Positions 13,155 to 21,499 of a stretch of DNA of 22,688 nt are shown piece after piece. The notes below the pieces were generated by a model. The model was not told the origin of the DNA and ran no database searches. It saw nothing but the letters and a program-made list of their open reading frames with translations. This DNA is from Prevotella sp. UBA2754 (lineage in GTDB: Bacteria > Bacteroidota > Bacteroidia > Bacteroidales > Bacteroidaceae). Position numbers and translations under genes: made by a program. Every line of letters starts with the position of its first letter. The stretch's first letter is position 1. The stretch spans positions 1 to 22,688 of the forward strand of contig DEJG01000028.1 of the NCBI GenBank assembly GCA_002353295.1, in the 5' to 3' direction.

Positions 13155-16100
13155 ATGGAAGAGACAAATAAAATACCTAATGAGTGGAATCAGTTTTATC
13201 TGAAAGATGTGTCGTTCGTCAACCTGATGACACGACGCATCTTCAATATCCTGATAGTAGCTAATCCCTATGATGCGTTCATGCTTGAAGATGACGGACG
13301 CATCGACGAGAAACTGTTTGACGAGTATATGGAACTGGGACTGCGCTATCCACCCTCATTTACGCAGGTGAGTACCACCAAGGAGGCGGAGGAGGTGCTG
13401 AAGACGACCGATATCGACCTGATTATCTGTATGCCGGGTAATGCCGATAATGACGCCTTTGCCGTGGCACGTGACGTGAAGCAGTCGGCACCGCAGATTC
13501 CCTGTGTCGTACTGACCCCCTTCTCACATGGTATCACCAAGCGTATCGAGCACGAGGATATGTCCATCTTCGACTATGTGTTCTGCTGGTTGGGGAATAC
13601 CAACCTCATCCTCTCCATCATCAAACTGATAGAGGACAAGATGAATATCGAGCACGACATCAAGGAGGCAGGTGTGCAGATGATACTGCTGGTGGAGGAT
13701 AACATCCGCTTCTATAGCTCCGTACTGCCTAACCTCTACAACTATATCCTCGCCCAGTCGAAGAATTTTTCTACCGAGGCACTCAACCCCCATGCTGCCG
13801 CACAGCGTAAGCGTGGGCGTCCCAAGGTTGTACTCGCCACCAACTATGAGGAGGCGATGCACTGGTATGAGAAATATCACGATAACGTGCTGGGTGTTAT
13901 CAGTGATACCCGTTTCCCGATGAAGACGACGGCAGGCAGACTGTCACACGTGGAGGAAGGCGATGCTGAGGCAGGTCTGAAACTGCTGCGTGAGATCCGT
14001 AAGCGTGACGAGTATGTGCCACTGATCCTGCAGAGCAGTGAGATTGTCAATAAAGAGAAGGCAGAGGCAGAGGGTTTTGACTTTGTCGATAAGAACTCGA
14101 AGAAGATGAATGTCGACCTGCGCCATATCATTGAGGAGCACATGGGGTTCGGTGACTTTATCTTCCGTGACCCTGTGACCCGTGAGGAGATCATGCGTGT
14201 GTCGTCATTGAAGGAGTTGCAGGATAATATCTTCAAGATTCCCAATGACTCCATGCTCTACCATATCTCTCGTAACCACATGAGCCGTTGGCTGTGTGCC
14301 CGTGCCATCTTCCCCGTCTCCGCCTTCCTGAAGACCGTCACATGGCATAAACTGCAAGATGTTGATGCCCACCGACAAATTATCTTCGATGCTATCGTAC
14401 AGTATCGTAGGATGAAGAATATCGGTGTCGTGGCTGTATTCGACCGTCTGAAGTTCGACCGTTATGCCCACTTCGCCCGTATCGGCGAGGGGTCGTTAGG
14501 AGGAAAGGGACGTGGCTTGGCTTTCCTTGATAATATCATCAAGCGCCATCCGGAACTTAACCAGTTTGAGAACGCCTCCGTCTCAATACCGAAGACGGTG
14601 GTGCTCTGTACCGACTTCTTTGATGAGTTCATGGACCGCAACAACCTTTGGTCCATAGCACTGAGCGATGCATCCGACGAGGAAATCCTGCAGCACTTCC
14701 TCCGTGCCCAGTTGCCTGACTCACTGATAGCCGACTTCTTCACCTTCTTTGATGCGGTGAAGTCGCCTATCGCCGTGCGCTCCAGTTCGCTGTTGGAAGA
14801 CAGCCACTATCAGCCCTTTGCAGGAATCTACAGCACCTATATGATTCCCTATCTGGAGGATAAGTATGAGATGCTGCGTATGTTGGCGTGTGCCATCAAG
14901 GGTGTCTATGCCTCTGTCTATTACAAGGATTCGAAAGCCTACATGACGGCAACCTCCAATGTCATCGACCAAGAGAAGATGGCAGTCATCCTGCAGGAGG
15001 TCGTTGGGTGCCAATATGGAGAGCATTACTATCCGACGTTCAGTGGTGTACTGCGCTCGCTGAACTACTATCCCATCGGCGATGAGACAGCCGAGGAGGG
15101 TATTGCCTCCCTGGCTTTGGGATTAGGTAAATATATCGTGGACGGAGGACAGACTCTTCGAGTGTCACCCTACCATCCCACACAGGTGCTGCAGACCTCC
15201 GAAATGGAAACGGCACTGAAGGAGACGCAGACTCGATTCTATGCCTTGGATATGTCGCATGTGGGCGACGACTTTAAGGTAGATGATGGCTTCAATATCA
15301 AGAACCTACGTGTGAAGGAAGCTGATAAGGATGGTTCCCTGAATGGTATAGCCTCCACCTACGACCCCTACGACCAAGTGATTCGCGATGGTATCTACGA
15401 GGGTGGGCGTAAAGTGATTTCCTTCTGTGGTGTACTGCAGCAAGGCATCTTCCCTTTGCCGGAGATCCTGCAAATGTCGCAGAAACTGGGTTCCGACGAG
15501 ATGCGGCGTCCTGTAGAGATTGAGTTTGCCTGCAACCTCACGTCTACCCCCCAAGGAACCTCTGGCGATTTCTATCTCTTACAGATTCGTCCTATCGTAG
15601 ATTCTAAGCAGGTGCTGGACGAAGACCTGGCTGCCATTCCTGATGGGCAGTGTCTGTTGCGCTCACACAATTCTTTGGGTCACGGGATCTCTGAAGATGT
15701 GGTGGATGTAGTGTATGTCAAGACCGACGATGAATTCACGGCAGCCAACAACCCTCGCATCGCCGACGAGATTGAACAGATCAACCGCAAGTTCCTCGAT
15801 GCCGATAAGAATTACGTACTGATTGGTCCTGGTCGTTGGGGTAGCAGCGATTATTGGCTGGGCATTCCAGTCAAGTGGCCGCATATCTCTGCCGCCCGTG
15901 TCATCGTGGAGACAGGTTTGAAGAATTATCATGTTGACCCCTCACAGGGTACCCACTTCTTCCAGAACCTCACTTCTTTCGGTGTTGGGTATTTTACGAT
16001 TAACACCTATACGGGTGATGGCGTGTTCCAAAAAGAAATCCTCGACAGCATGCCTGCTATCGAGGAGACCGGGTATGTACGTCATGTGCGCTTCGAGCGT

Positions 16101-16166
16101 CCCCTGAAAATCATGATGGACGGCAAGAAACAACACGGGGTAGTGCTACTGCCCTCCGAGGCGTGA
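13155..16166 (+). CDS. Receiver-domain protein with PEP/pyruvate-binding (PPDK-type) ATP-grasp domain
   Basis: The protein has 1003 residues and no signal peptide. Residues about 30-160 form a degenerate receiver-like domain. Residues 175-330 form a second receiver with the key residues in place: acidic Glu181-Asp182 in LLVEDN, candidate phospho-acceptor Asp251 in ISDTRFP, Ser294/295 and Lys313 in FVDKNSK. From about 440 to 815 runs the ATP-grasp domain of PEP synthase and pyruvate phosphate dikinase: GSLGGKGRG with Lys451, AVRSSSLLED with Arg542, and the closing QIRPI at 810-814. The phospho-histidine swivelling domain (GGxTSHAA-type) and the PEP barrel of those enzymes are missing. Instead there is a 190-residue tail with GPGRWGSSDYWLG and DPSQGTHFF. 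Signal-controlled phosphotransfer is plausible, but the substrate is unknown. The 3' end overlaps the convergent hydrolase gene by 21 bases. Confidence 0.85.
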   Translation: MEETNKIPNEWNQFYLKDVSFVNLMTRRIFNILIVANPYDAFMLEDDGRIDEKLFDEYMELGLRYPPSFTQVSTTKEAEEVLKTTDIDLIICMPGNADNDAFAVARDVKQSAPQIPCVVLTPFSHGITKRIEHEDMSIFDYVFCWLGNTNLILSIIKLIEDKMNIEHDIKEAGVQMILLVEDNIRFYSSVLPNLYNYILAQSKNFSTEALNPHAAAQRKRGRPKVVLATNYEEAMHWYEKYHDNVLGVISDTRFPMKTTAGRLSHVEEGDAEAGLKLLREIRKRDEYVPLILQSSEIVNKEKAEAEGFDFVDKNSKKMNVDLRHIIEEHMGFGDFIFRDPVTREEIMRVSSLKELQDNIFKIPNDSMLYHISRNHMSRWLCARAIFPVSAFLKTVTWHKLQDVDAHRQIIFDAIVQYRRMKNIGVVAVFDRLKFDRYAHFARIGEGSLGGKGRGLAFLDNIIKRHPELNQFENASVSIPKTVVLCTDFFDEFMDRNNLWSIALSDASDEEILQHFLRAQLPDSLIADFFTFFDAVKSPIAVRSSSLLEDSHYQPFAGIYSTYMIPYLEDKYEMLRMLACAIKGVYASVYYKDSKAYMTATSNVIDQEKMAVILQEVVGCQYGEHYYPTFSGVLRSLNYYPIGDETAEEGIASLALGLGKYIVDGGQTLRVSPYHPTQVLQTSEMETALKETQTRFYALDMSHVGDDFKVDDGFNIKNLRVKEADKDGSLNGIASTYDPYDQVIRDGIYEGGRKVISFCGVLQQGIFPLPEILQMSQKLGSDEMRRPVEIEFACNLTSTPQGTSGDFYLLQIRPIVDSKQVLDEDLAAIPDGQCLLRSHNSLGHGISEDVVDVVYVKTDDEFTAANNPRIADEIEQINRKFLDADKNYVLIGPGRWGSSDYWLGIPVKWPHISAARVIVETGLKNYHVDPSQGTHFFQNLTSFGVGYFTINTYTGDGVFQKEILDSMPAIEETGYVRHVRFERPLKIMMDGKKQHGVVLLPSEA

Positions 16167-17141
16167 GAAGTATTCGATGATGTCATCCCACGTCTTGAAC
16201 GTTTCAGAACCATATTCTAGGAGGGTCGCCAAAGCCTCACCCTCCGCCCTCTCCTTCAGAGAGGGAACTTCTATCAGATAGTCGCCATAGAGCAGGTCAC
16301 ACCGTGGCGTGAAGATGGTGTGCTGCCAGGCTGGAACGTTGATGTGTTCCGTAAGCCACGGCTCCGTCGTGGCAGAGGCTGAAGGTGGAGCCACAAAGAA
16401 TACCTCGTAATGCTCTATCAAGAAGCGAACAGCTTTTTGAACAGAAGATGCCGGTTTCTGGTAAGCATCCATCATCGTCTCTATACCTATATATATTATA
16501 GGACGCTGCCGGTGCTCCTGCTTGTCATCTATCCAGCGGATGACAGGGACGACGGAGTGCATGTAACTTTTGTCATCCATCCGGTGCTCACCATGGAAGT
16601 TAGTAGCTTGTGAGTAGTGCTGACAAAAGATATCCATTGTGTCTACCAAGTCATCCTTGTCGCCGAAGAGTCCGTAGACGCGTTGCTCATCCTCAGGGGT
16701 AAGACCAACGAACCTTTGTTCCGAAACCTCTCGGTATGCCTTGACGAGTGCCTTGTCAACATAGAACTCCTGCACGCCGTCCAGTCGTGGATTTTGAAAC
16801 TGCTGGGTCCCTGTCATACCATGTGACCGCATCGTCTCAGCAATTTCCAAGGCGGGGTTGATGCAGATGCGGTCAAAGCCACGTAACTGTTCGGTATACA
16901 TTCCTCCCATTGATGTGCCGATGATGAGGTCGGGCTTTTCTTGTTCACAGATGGTGTGAAGCAGGGCGATGGCTTCGTGAGGGTTAACGGGCAGGTCAGG
17001 GGCAATAACCCGCGCATTGGGCATCACGATGCGCAAGCGTGATACTGTGCCCGACTGACCGCTGCTGCCAAAGCCGTGAACGTATAGTACCGTCTTGCCA
17101 GCCATGAGCTCAGGAAACTGTTTTATATAAGGATTTTCCAT
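16146..17141 (-). CDS. YqiA-type alpha/beta hydrolase fused to a degenerate 5'-nucleotidase-like domain
   Basis: The protein has 331 residues from the ATG at 17139-17141. The open frame continues upstream to 17399, but that part covers the divergent promoter region and the codons of the next gene. Residues 1-205 are an alpha/beta hydrolase of the YqiA/YcfP type: VLYVHGFGSSG (18-28), nucleophile Ser77 in GTSMGG, a later GDKDDLVD (160-167) and His183/His186. Residues 213-331 resemble HAD-type 5'(3')-deoxyribonucleotidases in the tail (LLYGDYLIE, then YGSETFKTWDDIIEYF). The N-terminal strand, however, reads IIYIGIETM where the family has DxDGV, and DYLIEV replaces DYLIDD, so the second domain should be catalytically dead. 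Cytoplasmic esterase activity is likely; the substrate is unknown. Start and promoter are clear. Confidence 0.8.
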   Translation of the reverse strand: MENPYIKQFPELMAGKTVLYVHGFGSSGQSGTVSRLRIVMPNARVIAPDLPVNPHEAIALLHTICEQEKPDLIIGTSMGGMYTEQLRGFDRICINPALEIAETMRSHGMTGTQQFQNPRLDGVQEFYVDKALVKAYREVSEQRFVGLTPEDEQRVYGLFGDKDDLVDTMDIFCQHYSQATNFHGEHRMDDKSYMHSVVPVIRWIDDKQEHRQRPIIYIGIETMMDAYQKPASSVQKAVRFLIEHYEVFFVAPPSASATTEPWLTEHINVPAWQHTIFTPRCDLLYGDYLIEVPSLKERAEGEALATLLEYGSETFKTWDDIIEYFSRLGGQ

Positions 17142-17161
17142 AATTGTCGAAATGTTATCTG

Positions 17162-17169
17162 CAAAGATA
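17162..17169 (-). promoter_or_regulatory. -7 box for the hydrolase gene
   Basis: The minus strand reads TATCTTTG then CA, 20 bases upstream of the hydrolase start codon. It shares an 85-base spacer with the divergent sensor gene. A -33 element is not clear. Confidence 0.65.
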
Positions 17170-17204
17170 AAAATATTTTCTGATTTATGATACGATGTTT
17201 TAGA

Positions 17205-17220
17205 TAATTTTGTAATTTTG
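17205..17220 (+). promoter_or_regulatory. Tandem duplicated -7 boxes for the sensor operon
   Basis: Two identical TAATTTTG boxes abut each other (17205-17212 and 17213-17220). The start codon at 17227 is only 6 bases after the second box, so transcripts would have almost no leader. Confidence 0.55.
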
Positions 17221-17226
17221 CATTCG

Positions 17227-18732
17227 ATGTTACATATCCGACGTCTACTCAATGGCAAGTTGTCTACACAAATCAGTGTGAAGATTGTGCTGGCGATAGC
17301 TATACTATTGGCGGCTGCTCTGTTTGTGATGCTTCGTTTCTCACGCAAGGCGGTTAAGGAAGAAGCCCGGCGCAATGCCGAACAGACGTTGGAATACACC
17401 GTGCGTCAGATTGATAATATCCTGCTGAGCGTGGAGCAGTCGGTAGGCAATGTCTATTGGGACATGTTGACCCATCTCGACGAGCCTGATAAAATGTATA
17501 CTTATGCCGAGAAACTCGTGCGCTGTAATTCCTACATCGCTGGTTGTGCAATTGCCTTCGAACCATATTATTATAAGGAGAAGGGCGAATATTTCCTGGC
17601 CTATGTTCACCGGTCTTATAATGACGATCTTGGCACTCCCGGTGCTTCCATTTACCGAAAAGCAGCGTTTGGGAATGTTCCCTACACAGAACAGAGTTGG
17701 TATCGCCAACCCATAGACATGGGACGCCCGACTTGGATTGACCCGTTGGATAACGAGGTGGCCAGTGGGGTGGCTATTACGTCATTCTGTATACCTATTT
17801 ATGCTCAGGGTGGTCATCGTGTGGGAGTGTTGGCCGTCGATGTAACATTGAGTCTGATTTCCAAAATTGTTTTGACAACCAAGACGTCGCCTAACAGTTA
17901 TGCAATTATGTTGGGCAGAGACGGTTCCTATATCGTACATCCTAATGCTTCCAGAGTGGCTAATAAGTCTATCATCACGGAGGAAAAGGGTGATTATGCA
18001 CCAGAGGTGAAAGCTGCTGTTGACTCCATGTTGGCAGGAGCGACAGGTTATCAACGTTTTAAGTTAGACGGTGTAGACAATTATGTGTTCTACAAACCCT
18101 TCGAGCGTTCTGTAGTACCAGGTCGTTCTATGGAAGATTCCGGATGGAGCATCGGCTTGATCTATCCGGAAGAGGATATCTTTGGGACTTACAATCGTCT
18201 GTTGAGAATGATAGTATTGATAGCTGTTGTAGGTATTACCCTCTTGTTCTTCTGTTGCCGGGCCATCACTCATCGCCAGCTGTTGCCCTTGCGTATGCTG
18301 ACAGCTTCAGCACAGCGCATAGCCGAAGGACATTATGACGATGCCATACCAGACACCCTTCAACAAGATGAAGTTGGAACGTTACAACGACACTTCCAGC
18401 AGATGCAGCAGGCGCTGTCGGTGCATGTGGGTGAATTGGAACGGCTTAATGCCCGACTTCACAAGCAGGGTGAGATGTTAGCGAAATCATATGACCGTGT
18501 GAAGGAAGCTGACCGTGTGAAAACAGCTTTCCTTCATAATATGACCGATCAGATGATGTGTCCCGTAGCTATTCTCGAACAGGATGTGACAGCGCTTTGT
18601 CAGCAGGACCAGAATCAGGACCAGACAGGTAAATTGGTAGAGGATATTACCAAGCAGGGAAAAGTCGTTACCGACCTGTTGAACGATTTGTTGAAAATGT
18701 CACAGGAGCAGGGAAGGGAGGAAAGCGTATGA
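17227..18732 (+). CDS. dCache-HAMP sensor with degenerate histidine-kinase domain (pseudokinase)
   Basis: The protein has 501 residues from the ATG at 17227; an in-frame TTG at 17218 lies within the -7 box. Membrane helix 17-36; extracellular double-Cache sensor about 37-325 (including SWYRQPIDMGRPTWIDP and SYIVHPN); membrane helix 326-343; HAMP about 346-400 (LRMLTASAQRIAEGHYDD); coiled coil; and a dimerisation-like segment 430-492. Where kinases have NMSHEIRTP this protein has NMTDQMMCP, so the phospho-accepting histidine is Asp441, and the chain stops with no ATPase domain. It cannot be a normal kinase. Its layout closely parallels the intact kinase encoded next, whose start overlaps its stop by four bases (ATGA), which implies translational coupling. 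A role as a sensing partner or heterodimer subunit is an inference. Confidence 0.85.
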   Translation: MLHIRRLLNGKLSTQISVKIVLAIAILLAAALFVMLRFSRKAVKEEARRNAEQTLEYTVRQIDNILLSVEQSVGNVYWDMLTHLDEPDKMYTYAEKLVRCNSYIAGCAIAFEPYYYKEKGEYFLAYVHRSYNDDLGTPGASIYRKAAFGNVPYTEQSWYRQPIDMGRPTWIDPLDNEVASGVAITSFCIPIYAQGGHRVGVLAVDVTLSLISKIVLTTKTSPNSYAIMLGRDGSYIVHPNASRVANKSIITEEKGDYAPEVKAAVDSMLAGATGYQRFKLDGVDNYVFYKPFERSVVPGRSMEDSGWSIGLIYPEEDIFGTYNRLLRMIVLIAVVGITLLFFCCRAITHRQLLPLRMLTASAQRIAEGHYDDAIPDTLQQDEVGTLQRHFQQMQQALSVHVGELERLNARLHKQGEMLAKSYDRVKEADRVKTAFLHNMTDQMMCPVAILEQDVTALCQQDQNQDQTGKLVEDITKQGKVVTDLLNDLLKMSQEQGREESV

Positions 18733-20639
18733 AAAAATACCTCCAGCGCATCCGACAGTCACTCTCACTGAGACTCAGTATCAGTGTGTTATTGATGGCC
18801 TTTGTCATCTTTCTTGCTTCGTTGGGTATTCTGTTTGTAGAGTCGCGCCGTCATATTCGACAGGAATCTACAGAGCACGCCACCAATGTGTTGACGGCTG
18901 TGTCACAGCGGGTGGAGCGCTCTCTCAGTTTGGTGGAGAATGCCACCAAGTCGACCGACTGGTTGGTGGTCCAGAATTTTCATCCCGATTCACTGCTGGC
19001 CTATTCTCGTCGCATCGTCTTACTGAATAGTGCTGTCGATGGCTGTTCCATTACCGCCGAACCTAATATGTTCCCAAGCTATGGCAGATATTTCTCTGCC
19101 TATACCGTTCGTGAAAGCGATACCATCGTAACCGTTCGTGAGGGGGAGTACAATTATTACGAAAAAGCGTGGTACAAAACACCAAAAGAGTTGGGCAGAG
19201 ACTGCTGGATAGATCCTTTCGATGACTTTAATGAAGGAACACTCTCTGCAGAGGAGATGATAGCTTCTTATTGTAAACCCCTTTATGATGAGCAGGGCAA
19301 TATGCTGGGTGTCATCTCCAGCGACCTCTCTTTGCCCAAACTCTCTGCTGCTATTGATGTGGAAAAGCCCTATCCGAATGCCTATTTTATGCTGTTGGGT
19401 GAGAAAGGCCAATTCTTCGTACATCCCGATACTACCCTGCTGGTCAACAAAACGGTATTCGAAATAGCCAAAGTCGAAGATCACCAGGAAATAGTTGCCT
19501 TAGGACAAAGAATGATACAGGGAAGGGAGGGCAACATGCATGTCGTCATGGGCGGACAACATCATATCGTGTGCTATAAGCCAGTGAAAGGCACAAAGTG
19601 GAGTCTGGCATTGGTTTGTCCAGAGTATGATATCTTCAGGAGTTACTATCAGCTCATCAATATTGTTATAGGACTAATACTTTTTGGGTTCGTCGCTATC
19701 TTCCTGTTCAGTCGCAATATTGTTGCCCAGTCTATCCGACCCCTGAGTCGATTGGTGCAACAGTCACAACACATTGCCGAAGGACATTATGATGAGGTAA
19801 TTCCCCATTCTCGTCGTATAGATGCTGTCGGGCGACTCCAGAATAGTTTTGCCACCATGCAGGAGTCACTTCATCGCCACGTGGCAGAAATTCAGCAGAT
19901 AAACGAGGGTCGTATTCTGCGTAACGAACAATTACATAATGCCCGAATACAGATGGAGGAGGCTAATCGTCAGAAGACAGTCTTTATGCAGAATATGACT
20001 CATCAGATTCGTACTCCGTTGAACATCATTCTTGGTTTTGCACAGTTGCTACGCGACAGTAACAACCAGTTGCCTGTCGAAGATATCCGGAATGGCAAGG
20101 ATATGATGACCAAAAATGTCTTGACCCTCAAGCGTATGGTGCTGATGCTCTATGACAGTTCAGAATTAGGACAGAACGAGGAACTCGTTAATCTGCATCG
20201 TGAAAAAGTGTCGTGCAACGAAGTCGCCTTCGAAGGCATCGAAGCCACTCACCTTCATTTCCCAGGACTCCCCATCGTCTTTGAGTCTTCACTTCCTGAC
20301 GATTTCTGCATACAGACTGATCGTCTGTATCTGATGAGAAGTCTGCGTGAATTACTTTATAATTCTGCCAAGTATTCCGATGGTCAGCATATTTCTGTAC
20401 AGGTATCGGCCACCGATACTCATGTGCGTTTCGTTTATTCAGACACGGGACCTGGGATCAAGGAAGAATATGCCGACAATATGTATGAATTCTTCACCAA
20501 GGTCGATGATCTGTCACAAGGATTAGGTTTAGGACTCCCCTTGTCTAAGCGCCATATCTGTCACCTTGGTGGTGACCTCATTCTCGATAAAGATTATCAT
20601 GAGGGCTGTCGTTTTATCGTAGAATTGCCGATATCTTAA
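18729..20639 (+). CDS. dCache-HAMP sensor histidine kinase
   Basis: The protein has 636 residues. Membrane helix about 18-37; double-Cache sensor 38-305 (AWYKTPKELGRDCWIDPFDD, FFVHPD); membrane helix 311-328; HAMP about 330-385; coiled coil to 412; HisKA with phospho-accepting His425 in NMTHQIRTPLN. The ATPase domain has N-box RELLYNSAKYS (Asn545), G1 box DTGPGI (572-577), and F/G2 segment FFTKVDDLSQGLGLGL (588-603). All catalytic elements are present, so autophosphorylation is expected. No response regulator gene lies next to it and no receiver domain is fused to it. It is translationally coupled to the pseudokinase sensor and followed by a terminator. The ligand is unknown; dCache domains often bind small carboxylates or amino acids. 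Confidence 0.92.
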   Translation: MKKYLQRIRQSLSLRLSISVLLMAFVIFLASLGILFVESRRHIRQESTEHATNVLTAVSQRVERSLSLVENATKSTDWLVVQNFHPDSLLAYSRRIVLLNSAVDGCSITAEPNMFPSYGRYFSAYTVRESDTIVTVREGEYNYYEKAWYKTPKELGRDCWIDPFDDFNEGTLSAEEMIASYCKPLYDEQGNMLGVISSDLSLPKLSAAIDVEKPYPNAYFMLLGEKGQFFVHPDTTLLVNKTVFEIAKVEDHQEIVALGQRMIQGREGNMHVVMGGQHHIVCYKPVKGTKWSLALVCPEYDIFRSYYQLINIVIGLILFGFVAIFLFSRNIVAQSIRPLSRLVQQSQHIAEGHYDEVIPHSRRIDAVGRLQNSFATMQESLHRHVAEIQQINEGRILRNEQLHNARIQMEEANRQKTVFMQNMTHQIRTPLNIILGFAQLLRDSNNQLPVEDIRNGKDMMTKNVLTLKRMVLMLYDSSELGQNEELVNLHREKVSCNEVAFEGIEATHLHFPGLPIVFESSLPDDFCIQTDRLYLMRSLRELLYNSAKYSDGQHISVQVSATDTHVRFVYSDTGPGIKEEYADNMYEFFTKVDDLSQGLGLGLPLSKRHICHLGGDLILDKDYHEGCRFIVELPIS

Positions 20640-20641
20640 AC

Positions 20642-20668
20642 AAAAAGCACGATTTTTGCTTTTTTTTC
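20642..20668 (+). terminator. Intrinsic terminator of the sensor operon
   Basis: An 8-bp stem (20642-20649 with 20657-20664) and 7-base loop run directly into a T-rich tail, three bases after the kinase stop codon. Confidence 0.75.
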
Positions 20669-20699
20669 TTGCATAATTGAAAAGAGTTTACTATTTTTG
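20669..20699 (+). promoter_or_regulatory. Aquaporin promoter
   Basis: TTG at 20669-20671 is separated by 20 bases from TATTTTTG at 20692-20699. The start codon is 42 bases downstream. The -33 box abuts the T-tail of the preceding terminator. Confidence 0.7.
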
Positions 20700-20740
20700 C
20701 GGTTAGATTTTATTATATAATCACTTAATTAGAAAACGTT

Positions 20741-21421
20741 ATGAAAAAGTATTTAGCAGAAATGGTGGGCACAATGGTGCTCGTATTGATGGGCTGTGGC
20801 GTAGCTGTCAGCCTGGGTTGTGATCCCGTCAACAATATTCCTGCAGTAGTAGGTACAGCTTTTGCTTTTGGACTGGCTGTCGTAGCAATGGCTTACACTA
20901 TCGGAGGTATCAGTGGTTGCCACATCAACCCCGCTATCACTTTGGGATGCTTCCTCAGTGGTCGTATGTCGGCTAAGGATTGTGGTATGTACATGATTTT
21001 CCAGGTAATCGGAGCCTTTATCGGTTCACTGATTCTCTTCATCCTCACCGAGAATGTTCCTGGTCTTGAAGGTACGGGCGCTAATGACTTGCAGGCTAAT
21101 GTCAGTGTGCTTGGCGGTCTGCTGGCTGAGATTGTCTTCACTTGCGTATTCGTATTGGTAGTGCTGGGCGCTACTGCTAAGACCAATGGAGCCACCAACA
21201 ATTTCGCAGGTTTGGCTATCGGTCTGTCGCTCGTACTCGTTCACCTGGTATGTATCCGTTACACTGGTACATCTGTGAACCCTGCCCGTTCTATCGCTCC
21301 AGCCATCTTCCAGGGAGGTACGGCTCTTGCTAATCTCTGGATATTCATCGTTGGTCCATTCATAGGTGGTGCTCTCGCAGCTTGCATCTGGAAGCTAATC
21401 GATGTAGAAGAGAAGAAATAA
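20741..21421 (+). CDS. aqpZ: Aquaporin, water-selective type (AqpZ-like)
   Basis: The 226-residue protein of the MIP family has six membrane helices and both NPA loops: HINPAITLG (Asn63) and SVNPARS (Asn180). The residues that set pore selectivity match E. coli AqpZ in identity and spacing: Phe43, His168, Thr177 and Arg183. This favours water over glycerol transport, since glycerol facilitators lack the His and have a larger pore. It acts in the inner membrane in rapid water movement. It has its own promoter and a strong terminator, so it is a single-gene unit. The symbol is given by family resemblance. Confidence 0.93.
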   Translation: MKKYLAEMVGTMVLVLMGCGVAVSLGCDPVNNIPAVVGTAFAFGLAVVAMAYTIGGISGCHINPAITLGCFLSGRMSAKDCGMYMIFQVIGAFIGSLILFILTENVPGLEGTGANDLQANVSVLGGLLAEIVFTCVFVLVVLGATAKTNGATNNFAGLAIGLSLVLVHLVCIRYTGTSVNPARSIAPAIFQGGTALANLWIFIVGPFIGGALAACIWKLIDVEEKK

Positions 21422-21440
21422 AAAATGTTTTTCAACATAA

Positions 21441-21485
21441 AATAATCCCGATAGACTCCTGTCTGTCGGGATTATTGTTGTTTTT
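21441..21485 (+). terminator. Strong terminator after the aquaporin gene
   Basis: A 16-bp stem (21441-21456 with 21461-21476, one G-U pair) closes a 4-base loop and is followed by GTTGTTTTT. It starts 20 bases after the stop codon. The A-rich left flank also allows weak function on the other strand. Confidence 0.9.
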
Positions 21486-21499
21486 ACACCTCTATATAA

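Noticed and set aside
17142..17399. N-terminal extension of the hydrolase to 417 residues
   Set aside because: The extension covers the divergent promoter region and the first codons of the sensor gene; the hydrolase fold and a -7 box support the start at 17141.
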